A stretch of DNA of 30,000 bases from Actinidia chinensis (GCA_009663005.1 CM018913.1:20071628-20101627); one strand, 5' to 3'; positions 18,915 through 29,163 are shown, numbered from the stretch's first letter. Numbers and translations: made by a program. The notes: generated by a model from the sequence alone, not told the origin.

Positions 18915-19863
18915 GTGTTATCTTACGTACTTAGTGCATAATGAGGTTGGTTAAATATTGATTTAGGTGTTGTCATTCTAAATTATTGGAGTAGTAGTAA
19001 TGCCTTGTGAGAAGAACAAGTCGAATTTTTTGGGGAAACCTGTTGATTTGAGAAATCACGGATTGAAATCAAAAGTATTATTTTGATATAAAAAAGCATA
19101 CTTATTGCATCAGTTTTCATAGTATAGTGATGATCATGGTTTTGGCTTGAAGCCATCAATTCCATTTGTTAAATCTTTTCAAGCGGATACTCACATTTAC
19201 TATAAAAAAATAATTTTTAGGTACCGAGGGTTATTCTGAGTCTTGAGCATGTGAATGCCAGTTGTGCTGGTTAATTTGATAAACATATAAAAATGTAAAT
19301 TAGATGTTGTGTATATTATTCACCACTCTGATGTAAATGACAGTGTGTTGTCATTTTTTTTTTTTTTGTTTGATTTTTTCAAGGTGGAGTTGTTGCTTAC
19401 GTGGCCCGGTTCTTGGTTGACGAGGCAGTGACACAAGCCAAACAATAATTCGGCACCATGAAGAAAAAACCCACAAAATCCTCTGGATTTGATATGGAAG
19501 AACAACCCAACCACATGGGGAATCCAGTCCACATGCTGATCCATTGGTCACTGAATCCCTAGACTACTTGCTTTTTAACTTATTTTTCAGTAAATTAGAA
19601 ATGCATGATAGAAAAAATGCCCACCTCACATTCCTTCCATCTGAATACTCTTATTGTCCTACAACAATTTAGTATCCCTCGTCTTGTCCCTCATTCTACA
19701 GGGACCCCCACCCCCCCAAAAAAGTAGTCCTCACTAACTCTTCAAATTTGGTTTCTCACTGAGTTCCCCAATTTTTTCTCACAGGGATTTAGGAACCACC
19801 ATTTTTTTAGGCACTCCATTCTCCTCACCCATCTATATTTCCTCAATTAATCATGGTACCTTC
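18915..19863. other. Intergenic DNA, no gene seen
   Basis: No recognisable coding region. A + strand stretch from about 19490 to 19669 is open for about 60 codons without a start, and TTTTTTCAAG/GTGG near 19383 resembles a splice acceptor, so a decayed exon is possible but not shown. Homopolymers occur at 19355-19367 (13 T) and about 19708-19722 (C then A runs). The interval ends at the ACTTC target duplication of the LTR retrotransposon. Confidence 0.45.
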
Positions 19864-19868
19864 ACTTC

Positions 19869-21249
19869 TATTGCCCAGATAATCAATTCTAGAGAGGGGT
19901 GAATAGGGTTGTTGGCAAACTTTTCTTTTAATAAAAATTATACTGAATTAAAAACAGTATGATGCAAATAATATGAAAGAGCACAATCTAAAGAGATAGG
20001 GAGAGAGATTTCAAACTCGACGATTTATAGTGGTTCAGTCTACCTAACCTACGTCCACTCCCCCCCAAGCACACAATTGAGATTTCAATCCACTAATCCA
20101 AACTCCTTACGGGTTAGAGTTCAAACATTTACCGTAAGAGCACACCACTTTCTTCACAAGGTGGGAAAATCCCCCTTTACCCACCTCACAAGGGTCACAC
20201 CAACCCTCAAGGGTCACACAACCCTCTTGATACAATCAACTATTGATAGGATTTGAGATTTCTCTCACAATAACAATTCCTCCTTTTTGAGAAGGAGATC
20301 AAATGAGGATTTTACAATGATATCTCTCACTAGGAACTCTTGTATGAATTCAACTTGAAAAGGCTCAAAGGAAATTAAGGAAGTTGTCTGAAGTTCTAAG
20401 CTGTTTTTTTCTCACTTGATTGTCTTATCACATGAAGTTAAGGATATGTATTATGGCCTTAGCAAGAATATACCCGTCGCAGAATTTGCAATTTGCTACC
20501 CCCCATTTTCAATTGAAATTCACATTTTCAACAGTCAGAAATTGTTGCTATCTCAAATTTCAAAAGTGCAACTACATTTTTTCAAAGTCAGAAATATTTC
20601 TACCAATTTTTCAAAGTTGCACCACTTTTCAAAGTCCAAAATTGTTGCTAACCAATTTTTTCAAACTTGAATCAAATTTCAAATCAAAATGGTTGTTACT
20701 ATATTTTTCATTCAAATTGGAATCAAATTTTTAAAGTCTGTAAATTGTTTGCTCGCAGATTTTTTTAAATTTTGGATCAAATTTTTAAAAGTCAGAAATG
20801 TTGCTAGCATATTTTTAAAATTGCAATCACATTTTTAAAATCAAATTATTGCTGCCAATTTTTCAAAACTTGAATCAAATTTCAAAGACAAGAATTATTG
20901 CTAGCGACATTTTTAAAAATTTAAGTTTTAATGCACTTTTTGTATTTTTAAAAATGTAATGAAGATATTAAGGGGTCATTTTAAGGGCCATCAAGAATTT
21001 AACCATACAATAGCTTTACAAAAATACCCTAATGACAATTCTTCATTCATTGAAATCAATCAGTGTTTGAAGGCGTCTTGCTTCGTTCCGTCCCAATATC
21101 TTCGTTATTTTTTGCTCCTTAGAATATGTGCTTTAATGTTTTCTTTACACTATCATATTTGAATTAAATACAATTAGAGGCAATAATGATAGAATTTGTT
21201 ATCATCGAAACTATTTTGCAACATAACGTTTTGACGCCATAGGCTACCA
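19869..21249 (-). repeat. 3' LTR of the copia element (left copy)
   Basis: On the - strand it starts TGGTAGCC (21249) and ends GGGCAATA (19869), where the expected terminal CA has become TA. It aligns along its whole length with 27773-29158. Shared landmarks include GCCCAGATAATCAA, ATTAAAAACAGTATGATGCAA, CAATCAACTATTGATAGGAT and TATCTCTCACTAG. The middle (about 20490-20930) is a minisatellite of roughly 55-bp units; I count eight here against nine in the other LTR. Reading frames at 20416-20734 are products of this A/T-rich repeat and are not genes. Confidence 0.9.
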
Positions 21250-21500
21250 ATCTCTCACCTTTTTGATGATGACAAATTATGATATCAAAATTTTAAGCAC
21301 ATTGTAGTAATACTATGTTACTGATTCAAACCAGTATACTAAATCAACTGAGAATCCTCTTTTTCTTATTAAGCTCATTAATATGAAAAACTAACAAAAT
21401 TTTTGCGTAGATCCTTTTTCTACCCCCTTTTGACATCAACAAACAGGTATAATGTATAAGCTCCCCCTGCGAAGATGCCCCCCTTTCATGATGAGTATAT
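21250..21500 (-). promoter_or_regulatory. Polypurine tract cluster next to the 3' LTR
   Basis: Immediately before the 3' LTR the - strand reads CATCATCAAAAAGGTGAGAG (about 21253-21272), the expected second-strand priming site, slightly degraded from the usual run of A followed by G. Further upstream on the same strand are GTCAAAAGGGGGTAG (about 21420-21434), CGCAGGGGGAGCTTA (about 21458-21472) and GAAAGGGGGGCATC (about 21476-21489). Repeated polypurine tracts upstream of the 3' LTR are a known mark of Sireviruses, so this supports the lineage call. Confidence 0.7.
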
Positions 21501-22175
21501 CTACGATACTAGGATTGAAAGCTTGCTAAATAATGAACATTGAATCCAGGAAGGTGAGGCAAGCATCGAAATATATGAGTTTAGACACCGATTCAGTTGT
21601 GGCTTTCTCTCTTCTGTCATGCTTAATTATCATGGTAAAAAAATTCATGATGACAAGAAGAGAAGATACTTCATCTTAGAAACATGATCAAGAAAATCTT
21701 CTTATAGATGACATGAATCAAGATAATCTGCTTCTGTTTTTTGTGAATCAATTGTGATTTTGCATCTTTCTTGCTTTTAGAATTTAGATGGTGAACTCGG
21801 TTGCGATGCTACATCTTTCTTCTTACGATTGATGATAGCTGAAACAGGAAAAAAAATATTTAGCTTTCAGAGTATGAAGTATTGATGAAACATAAATATT
21901 GCTTGGCAAGAGAAGACAAATGAATATATATAGAGATTTGATAGGGAATAGGTGCGAGTGATGCATGTAAGACGCATTGATCTGACCAAAAAAAATAAAA
22001 ATACAAAATTCAATTTCAAGATTTGTTAGTGGTAAGATGCGGCTGTTCCTCAGAAGGACAACTTTAGGCCATTTGTCCTAAAAAATCTCTTTCCTAGATC
22101 CCAAAATATTCTCTTCTTCTTTCTCCTTCTGGGTTCTTTGAAGAAGAATTCCAGTTTATTTCCTTAGTTTCAAAA

Positions 22176-22730
22176 ATGGCTTCTTCTTTCTTCTCAAAAA
22201 TTTGATCTGAATGCTGTGCCTAATGTACAACCAGAAATTCGCATTCCCATCTTTACCTAAAAAGGTCCTTTCATGACTATGGCTCTGTGATGCTGGATGA
22301 TGCAGTTACTGCATCAGTGGCTAAAGGGCATCATTACTCCACTAGATGAAAGTTATTGGCGAATAGTACTGATGACGAGCTATTAATAATCCTGGCCTCA
22401 GTATTCAGTGTGCTTCTCTGTTTCAATAGGCTCGACGTCTGCAAGTTCGAGGGAATGAATTTCAAAGAGCTAAGGACTCAAGTTTTGAGTTTTTGCAACG
22501 AGGAATAGAGGTCTTCAGTAGGAGAATAAAGAGCTGAAGAAACTTGTAGATTCCTATGCAAATGACTTGGAAGAAATATTCAGAACTGGAGAGTGAACAC
22601 TAACCGTCTTCGGGAGCAATAGGAGAGTCTCTTGCTTGAAGTCCGAAAACTCTTAATATTTCTCGCCATAAGCTTAAACAAGGTATTATTCAGAAAAGTA
22701 AATTATTTCTACAAGAAATAAATAACTAAA
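22176..22730 (+). pseudogene. Decayed antisense reading frame between pol and the 3' LTR
   Basis: On the + strand, opposite to pol, protein-like segments follow one another in different frames. A start at 22176 reads MASSFFSKI before a stop. A shifted frame (to 22260) gives KFDLNAVPNVQPEIRIPIFT. Then come MLDDAVTASVAKG, an open run 22351-22508 ending ELRTQVLSFCNEE, and charged stretches NKELKKLVDSYANDLEEIFR, LLEVRKLL and KSKLFLQEINN. The last part has the Leu and Lys/Glu spacing of a coiled coil. Single-base shifts separate the segments. Extra frames between pol and the 3' LTR, some antisense, are known in several plant LTR lineages; their role is not established. I do not recognise a defined family. 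Confidence 0.5.
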
Positions 22731-22759
22731 ATATGATGCATATCTGTCGGTCTACCACA

Positions 22760-23350
22760 TACCAATTTCTCGACGAATGGTGGGGGCAGAAACTATCCTC
22801 TTGGAGTGGGTTTTTGTGAAGATGTCAGCCGCATTGAAAAATCAGTACTTATAAACTCTAGTTTTACATTCTTTTTTGAACATGGTCACGAATAAAGTTG
22901 ATGTCTAATTCAATATGTTTTGTTCCGTGAGTGAATAATAAAGAATTTTTTAAAAATATTTATGCACTAGTATTATCACATCTAATAGTATGTGATCAAT
23001 TTTAATTAAAATCTTCAGGTTGTTGTTTCATATAAAGAACTTGAGCACAACAACGGCCTGCGCAGCATTATATTCTGCTTCACGCAGTGTGAAAAAAGAC
23101 ACCTGAATTTTGTGTTCTTGCTAAACCAAGAATAAGTAGTGTCCCTAGAAAGTGACCCACGTACCACTTGTACTTTTACGACATTCTGCACCTCTGCAAT
23201 CTGCATCTGAATAACTTACTAATTCATGAAGTGATTTAGGATACCATAAACCTAATCTATTGTGCCAAGTAAATATCGAAAAAAATTTAGACGACAATAA
23301 ATTTGATTCTTTTGACATGATTGGAATCTGCATCACATAAGCATACACTA
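22760..23350 (-). pseudogene. RNase H domain of copia pol, frameshifted
   Basis: The - strand frame from 23348 contains GLWYPKSLHELVSYSDAD, followed by CRKSTSGTWVTF. This is the start of the Ty1/copia RNase H with the first catalytic Asp in YSDAD. The continuation in another frame (23015-23206) gives a WFSKNTKF block and then CVKQNIMLRR, where the family has its conserved ALSTAEAEY region, so the second catalytic segment is scrambled by a frameshift. A further shifted piece near 22790-22830 corresponds to the DIFTK-like pol C-terminus. It is non-functional as read. Confidence 0.85.
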
Positions 23351-23399
23351 AACATGATATCTGGCCTACTGGCCGTTAAATATAGTAAACTAACCAAGC

Positions 23400-24330
23400 A
23401 TTCCTCTAGATTTTTTTAATATCATATTTTTTCCATTTTCATCTTTATCCGAGTTTATTTGTTGAATTCATGGGGTGCATAAATTTTTTGATTTTTCTAA
23501 ATCAAATTTCCTGAGAGATCTTTTATATTTAGAGTAATTGATAAATTTCCATTTTTAGTGGCTTGATTTGAAGACCTAAAAAGAATTTAGTTCACCCATC
23601 ATGCTCATTTCAATTCTTTTTGCATAATTTTTAAAATGCACTACACATATTTTTCATTTGTTGATCCAAAAATATATCATCAACATATATTTGCACAATT
23701 ATAAATCATCATTTTAATTTTGGTAATTAAGGTAGTGTCTTTTTCCTCTTGTAAAGCCTTTTTCCAAAAGAAATCCACTTAATCTTTCATTCCCAAAATT
23801 CAGCTGTGGGGCTTGTTCAAGCCAACAATGCTTTGGTCAATTTGAAAAACATATTTGGAATTCGTGATTTCAAAACTGGGTGGTTGTTCAACATAAACTT
23901 TTTTCAGAATGAGCCCATTTAAAGATGCACTTTTGACATTCATTTGAAATAATTTAAAATCTTTTTATAGGAAGCAAAAGCTAATATCCTTCTTATAGCT
24001 TCAAGTCGAGCTACGGGGGCAAGGTTTTCTTCATAGTCATTCTTCTTCCTTGGTTGAAACCTTGGGCTACTAATCTAGCTTTATTTTCTAATGAATAATG
24101 TCATTTTCATCTTTTTATTATGAAAACTCATTTTGTTCCAATAACTGACTATGTGTAGGTCTAGGAACCAATGTCCCAAACATTGTTTTCTTTCAAATTG
24201 GTTAGTTCTTCTTCCATGGCCATTAAACACACTCATCAGTTTCAGTTCTTCAATATTCTTAAGTGCATTTTCTAACAACAAAAGCCATGTTTTACACACT
24301 ATTTCAATTGAATACCGTGTGATTCACCTG
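23400..24330 (-). pseudogene. Reverse transcriptase domain of copia pol, frameshifted
   Basis: The N-terminal part lies at about 24130-24230, where the frame reads NQFERKQCLGHW (family form: a LNQFERNxVWxLVPRP-like block). About 23860-23910 reads KVYVEQPPSFE, the VYVEQPPGF motif, with GLNKPHS just after it in place of the usual YGLKQAPRAW region. The catalytic YVDD is encoded at 23676-23687 (QIYVDDIF). These motifs come in the right order and spacing for a Ty1/copia RVT_2 domain but in several frames with stops between them. Confidence 0.87.
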
Positions 24331-24399
24331 TGAGGGTCACCTGAATTGATCAATAGGGTGATCTTTTACAATCTCCAGATTTCAGGAATTGTTGATCTT

Positions 24400-25640
24400 G
24401 TTCAAGATGAGATGCATTTTTTTATACTTTCTTCTTTATTAGAGTCTTGGATTTGGATCTTTTGATAATATTATTATTATTATTTTATGTAGTATTAATA
24501 TCATCATCATTATCATCAATATTTTTTTAGGTTTGAAAGAATCATTTCATCCAATGCCACATGTATAGATTTCTTCAATAGTTAAAGTTCTTTTGTTATA
24601 GACTCTATCAGCTTTTGGGCTTTAGTAATATCCAAGAAATATCCTTTATCAGATTTAGCATCAAACTTCCCCACATTATCTTGTCATTGAGAATAAGCAT
24701 TACACCAATACTTTGAAAAACCATAGTGGGTGTTCTTCCTTTTCAAGCTCGGAAGGAGTCTTTTCAGTTTTGATCCTAATGACTACACGATTTATAAATA
24801 TACACAGCTGTATTTTACAGCTTCACCCAAAAATACTTATGTAAGTTATTTTCATGTAACATGGTTTCTAGCCATTTCTTTGAGAGATCTATTTTTACGT
24901 TCAACAGACTCCATTTTGTAAGGTTTTTTTGGGAGGGTGGGGGTTAGTGGTATGGGGGTGTTGGGGGGGGGGATTGGGTGGAGGCTAGGGTAGTGTTTGT
25001 GCGGGGGGGGCCAAGGAGTGGGGCGCAATGGGGGTTGGGTGGAGGGTGTGGGGGGGGAGGACGGAAGAGTGCTGGGAAAGTGAAGGGGGTATGCGGGGGG
25101 GACGGGGGGGGGGGGGGGATGTTTCTGGTGCATAGCAGTTTTTGTGAAAAATCTTGATCATCACAATATTTTTCATATCTTGATTATCAACTCTCTACCT
25201 CTATCACTACGAATATTGTGATAGTGGCAACTATTTTCATTTTTGTGCCTTTTTTAAAATTTTGTTCAATGAAATGTGTGCTTCATTTTTGTGAGTAGGA
25301 TAATACCCATGTAAAACGTGAAAAATCATAACAATTACAAATGCGTAAAATTTTCCACCAAGACTAGCAACCTACGGGGACGCAAACAAATCCATATGCA
25401 GGCAGTTGAGTGGTCTAGATTGTGGAAATATATTTCTTTCTTTAAAAAAGATCTTTTATGTTTGCTATCCCTAGTTGACATGCCTCACAATTTTATCTTA
25501 ACAAACTTGATTTTTTAGGTTAAACCTTTAACTAAATCATGCTTATTCCTTTATGAAGTAAATCCATGCTAGCAGTCCTAATTTTCGATGCCATAACCAG
25601 CTATTTTCATTTATAACAGGCAAGACTTTAACCTCTTGAC
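24400..25640 (-). pseudogene. Integrase of copia pol, frameshifted, with G-tract block inside
   Basis: The core starts with RPLNCLHMDLF near 25385-25415, which holds the first catalytic Asp. The region of the second Asp, near 25320-25345, is frameshifted so that the usual VDDFSR reads differently. After NCYAP (near 25125-25140) the frame enters a 188-bp C-rich stretch, then resumes with ERKNRSLKEMAR (about 24868-24905), the motif with the third catalytic residue. In the family only about a dozen residues separate these blocks. The C-terminal segment (about 24400-24850) continues in pieces, such as KYFW and later KAQK-like blocks. The enzyme is inactive as read. Confidence 0.85.
24931..25118 (+). 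repeat. G-tract-rich block inside the integrase
   Basis: This is 188 bp dominated by runs of three to fifteen G on the + strand separated by short T/A-containing spacers, for example GGGTGGGGGTTAGTGG, GTTGGGGGGGGGGATTGG and a 15-G run at about 25104-25118. It sits between two conserved integrase motifs that are normally adjacent, so it is an insertion or expansion. Composition differs sharply from the AT-rich surroundings. It has many runs able to form G-quadruplexes. It could be a real low-complexity insertion or a sequencing/assembly artefact. Confidence 0.85.
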
Positions 25641-26160
25641 CTAAACTAGACTATCAAAGTCAGGTATATACATTTTCAGTTTAGATGCAATAAATAATAT
25701 TTTAATCATTAAGAAGGCAGCGTACTTATGCATTTATTTTTATCAATGTAACCTTATAGTTTTTATTATAAAAAATATTGCTTATACTTATTAGATTATG
25801 TTTAAGGCCATCAACAAGTAAAACATTTTCAATGCAAGATGAAGAGCCATTTCAATATTTCCAACCCCCATAAGTTTACCTCTTGAGTTAGCACCAAATG
25901 TGAACAAATCCTCCATTCCTTGGTGTGAAAGATGAAAGTTTGACTTGTCTCCCGTCATATGTCTTGAGCAAGGCTGTCCATGAACCATTTGTTTCAAGCT
26001 CCCATAATACTTGAGACCATACCTCCTACAAAATAAACTCACTACTCTTTTTGGTACCCCAAATTTTCTTGGGTCCATGAGGTGCATTTTAAGTACATTT
26101 TTTTGTTTTGGGTATCCAAACCTTCGATTGTTCCAATGGTTATAATTTTAGGATTTAATC
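25640..26160 (-). pseudogene. Protease and gag-pre-integrase region of copia pol
   Basis: CSRHMTGDKSNF is encoded at about 25935-25970 with GKLMGVGNI downstream, the conserved region after the copia protease active site. The bases before it encode WFMDS in another frame, so the DSG active-site triad of residues is broken by a frameshift after Asp-Ser. Downstream (about 25700-25800) the frame gives LLVDGLKHN-like sequence of the gag-pre-integrase domain. A 98-codon open frame at 25791-26087 covers part of this but is out of phase at its N-terminus. Confidence 0.83.
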
Positions 26161-26700
26161 CTTATAGTTTATCTTGTAAAAAGTTTTCTTCATAGCAGCA
26201 TCTATAATATGTTCATTCTTCCACATGAATTGGCAAGTCGTGATGCAGAATTTAAGCATGATTCTTTATCAAAAAGTTTTTATAATATTTGTTTATTTTT
26301 AGGGGCATATCCTAAACCTTCCTTATTGAAGACACACCTTTGTCTCCATTAGCATATCTAAATTTTTCTTTGCATTTATTAAATTTTGCTAAAATTTTAT
26401 TTAAGTCTTAATGGTTTCTTTAGCCTGTATTTTTCTTCTCTATATTCATTGACGAATAAAATCTGAAGGTCAGATTATTATTATTTTTGAGTAATTTTCA
26501 TTTTCATTTTTCAAAGTAGCTATCTCATTCAAAAATTCCGTTTCTTTCCTTTTTAAGAGTTATGTAATTTAGTATGGAATTTTTATAGTATTTTCACATA
26601 ACTTCATCAAGACTCTGAATTCTCTAAGAAGGTAATTCATCATCAGTTATCAAAATACTTACCTCATCTCATTTTGCCATTGGCAAAATTATTCATCTCA
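26160..26700 (-). pseudogene. Decayed gag-pol linker, charged coiled-coil-like region
   Basis: The - strand shows scattered Lys/Glu/Asn-rich segments in shifting frames, among them NLDMLME near 26350, a block corresponding to the KFxKGxENLDxLL-type sequence found upstream of the protease in plant copia elements. No continuous frame exceeds 60 codons. It is placed here by its position between the gag knuckle and the protease. Confidence 0.6.
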
Positions 26701-27704
26701 TTTTGCTCTCCTCTTGTTCTGATTTCGGTCCTTCTGAATGATTCTCAAGTTCCCCTTTAATGCTTTTCTTTTGAATTTTTTTCCTTCCTTCTTAAGGGCT
26801 AGGGCAATCGATTTATATGTTTCAGGCTTGTGGCAACTCGAAGCAATTGGAGGATCCTTTTTGCTTGGTTCGCCGTAAGGAGTCTCTTTCATATTATACT
26901 TCCTTATTGAATGTCCTTCTCCTTTTCTCCTAAAACCTTTGATCATTTTTGTGAGAAGTGGCCATTTCTTTATCGTCGTAATTTCCTCGTCTTTTCCTCA
27001 CTTTCTTGGATGAGAGGATTTGGTGCGAGACTTCTTTTGGGCTTTACTTCTTCTCTCGTGCCTCAACATGATCTCATGGTCATGAGTGAACCCAAAATTT
27101 CATCAAGACTCATCGTTGTGAGATCTTTAGCTTCTTCAATAGCTGACTTTTGCATCCCAATGTCTTGGCAAGACCGAAGAATTTTCTCACATTTTTTTTC
27201 CACATTAGTATAACATTTGCCAAGAAGATTTTTAATGATTTATAATATTAGTAAATCTAGTAACATTTCAAAATAGATTCTTCAGATTCATACAAAATAA
27301 TTCTACTCTGAACTAACCCTACTGATTTTAGATTCTTTACTCGATTTGTACTCATAAGTTCCTTCAAGTTTATCCCATATTTCTTTTCGATTCGCAGGCA
27401 GAGATTCGGTTAAACTCATTTGCATCTAAATTCACAATCTAACATATTTATAGCTGTGGCATTAAGTTTGAATTAGCGTGAATCATCTTTATCCGATTCT
27501 TCCTCAGTTTTATACTTTTGTCTTATCACTAGTTTCGTGGGAATATAGGGAACCAGCCCTAATGATTTTTTCAAGCCTCATAATCCAAGTTTGAATGTAA
27601 TTTCCTCATCCTATTCTTCCAATATGTATAATGATTTCCCATTAATAAAGTGAGGCCTATTTGAGGAGTGTCCTTCAGCGAATCATTCCATTTGTGTTTG
27701 CCAT
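26700..27704 (-). pseudogene. Gag of the copia element (UBN2-type), frameshifted
   Basis: A start ATG at 27704 (MANTNGMIR) lies about 40 bp after the primer site. UBN2/gag-like blocks follow in pieces: EFNRISACESK near 27390-27425 and the IEEAKDLTTMSLDE block near 27085-27135. Then comes a basic tail KKEGKKFKRKALKG near 26745-26800. The bases at 26802-26845 encode a CCHC zinc knuckle split by a frameshift: Cys-Phe-Glu, then CHKPE in another frame, then a Cys-Pro end. Length and order fit a Ty1/copia gag, but at least several frame changes and stops interrupt it. Confidence 0.82.
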
Positions 27705-27745
27705 ATAGTAACCTCTTGGGATGTTAAGCCAAATATTAGAGGTTA

Positions 27746-27759
27746 GTGCTTCTGATACA
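27746..27759 (-). promoter_or_regulatory. Primer binding site, initiator tRNA-Met type
   Basis: The - strand reads TGTATCAGAAGCAC, close to TGGTATCAGAGC, which is complementary to the 3' end of plant initiator tRNA-Met and is the usual primer site of plant copia elements. It follows the 5' LTR end after a run of 13 A on the same strand (T at 27760-27772), where a gap of only a few bases is usual. A one-base change or shift (GG to G, an extra A) is visible. Confidence 0.75.
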
Positions 27760-27772
27760 ATTTTTTTTTTTT

Positions 27773-28859
27773 TGTTGCCCAGATAATCAACCCTAGAGGT
27801 GGTAATAGGTTGTTGCAACGTTTCTTTAATAAAAATTAACTGAATTAAAAACAGTATGATGCAATAATATGACAAGCACCATAATAAAAGATAGGGAGAG
27901 AGATTCAAACTCGGCGATTTATAGCGGTTCTGTCTACCTATTACGCCACTCCAACAGCCATCACCACTGAAGATTTCATCCACTATCCAACTCCGTACTG
28001 GTGGAGTTCAACCTTTACACGTCAGAGCACACCACTCTTCTTTCACAAGGGGTGAAAATCCCCTTCACAACTCACAGGTCCACCAACCCCAAGGGTCACA
28101 CCACCCCTTGATCAATCAACTATTGATAGGATTTTGAGATTTCTCTCACAATAACAATTTTCTTTTTGAGAAGATATACAAATGAGGGATTTTACAATGA
28201 TATCTCTCACTAGAACTCTTGTATGAATTAAACTGAAAGGCGCAAGGAATTGAAGGAAGTATGGCTCTGAGTTTCTAAGCTGTGTTTTCTCACTTGATTG
28301 TCTTATCAAAGAAGTTAAGTATATGTATTATAGGCCTTAGCAAGAATATAACCTTTGGAAGGAATTTGAAATTGGCTACCCAATTTTTCAAATTTGAAAT
28401 CACATTTTCAAAGTCAGAAATTGTTGCTATCCAAATTCCAAAAGTTGCAACTACATTTTCAAAGTCATAAATTATTCTACCATTTTTCAAGTGCAATCAC
28501 ATTTTCAAAGTCGAAATTGTTTGTCTTAACAATTTTTCAAACTTGGAATCAAATTTTCAAGTTCAAAATTGTTGTTAAGCATATTTTTCAAATTTGGAAT
28601 CAAATTTTCAAAATCAGAAATTGTTGCTAGTATATTTTGCAAATTTGGAATCAAATTTTCAAAGTCAGTAATTGTGCTAGCATATTGTTTAAATTGGAAA
28701 TCAAATTTTCAAAGTCAGAATTGTTGCTGCCATATTTTCAAAATTCAATCACTTCAAAATCAAAAATTATTGCTAGCTAAGTTTTCAATACTTGAAATGA
28801 AATTTCAAAGACAAGATTATTGCTAGCACATTTTTAAAAATTAAGTTTTAATGCACTTG

Positions 28860-28892
<33 letters not shown>

Positions 28893-29158
28893 TTGTAGGA
28901 GTCTCAAGAATTTAACCATACAAGAGCCTTTACAAAAATACTCTAATGAAAATTCTTCATTCTTGAAATCATCAGTGCTTGAAGGCTTCGGTGATTTGCC
29001 CAGTCCAAATATCTTCGATTATTTTGCCTCCTGAGAAATGTGCTTGAATGTTTATTGAACTATCATACTTGAATTAAATACATTAGGAGCAATAAGATAG
29101 GAATTTGGTATCATCAAAATATTTGCAACATAATCGGATTGATGCCATAGGGCTAACA
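27773..29158 (-). repeat. 5' LTR of the copia element (right copy)
   Basis: On the - strand it starts TGTTAGCC (29158) and ends GGGCAACA (27773), so both canonical TG...CA ends are kept. It is 1,386 bp and aligns with 19869-21249 throughout. The segment 28385-28835 is a minisatellite of nine units of about 55 bp (core GTTGCTAGCATATTTT plus TTGGAATCAAATTTTCAAAG). In transcription order this lies in the first half of the LTR, probably in U3 where promoter and enhancer elements sit. The several short reading frames at 28282-28826 come from this repeat and are not genes. Confidence 0.9.
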
Positions 29159-29163
29159 ACTTC

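Larger units (their letters stand above)
19864..29163 (-). mobile_element. Ty1/copia LTR retrotransposon, SIRE/Maximus-like, coding-dead
   Basis: The element is 19869-29158 (9,290 bp) with ACTTC on both sides (19864-19868 and 29159-29163), a 5-bp target duplication. Two LTRs of 1,381 and 1,386 bp flank a 6.5-kb internal region. On the - strand the order is 5' LTR, primer site, gag, protease, integrase, RT, RNase H, spacer, polypurine tracts, 3' LTR. Integrase before RT defines Ty1/copia. Long LTRs, repeated polypurine tracts and the extra region after pol point to the SIRE/Maximus lineage (Sireviruses), although a phylogeny would be needed. All coding domains are interrupted by frameshifts and stops, so no functional product is expected from this sequence as given. 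Confidence 0.9.

Noticed and set aside
20416..20734. Two overlapping + strand frames of 84 and 104 codons (and counterparts at 28282-28826)
   Set aside because: They fall in the LTR minisatellite and translate the A/T-rich unit in more than one phase; the two LTRs do not preserve the same frame.
24852..25176. Pro-rich - strand frames of 93 and 63 codons
   Set aside because: These are translations of the G-tract block inside the integrase; only the short ERKNRSLKEMAR end is genuine pol sequence.
27675..27983. 102-codon - strand frame crossing the LTR/primer-site boundary
   Set aside because: It begins inside the LTR and crosses the primer site, so it is not a natural translation unit; only its last nine codons coincide with the gag start.
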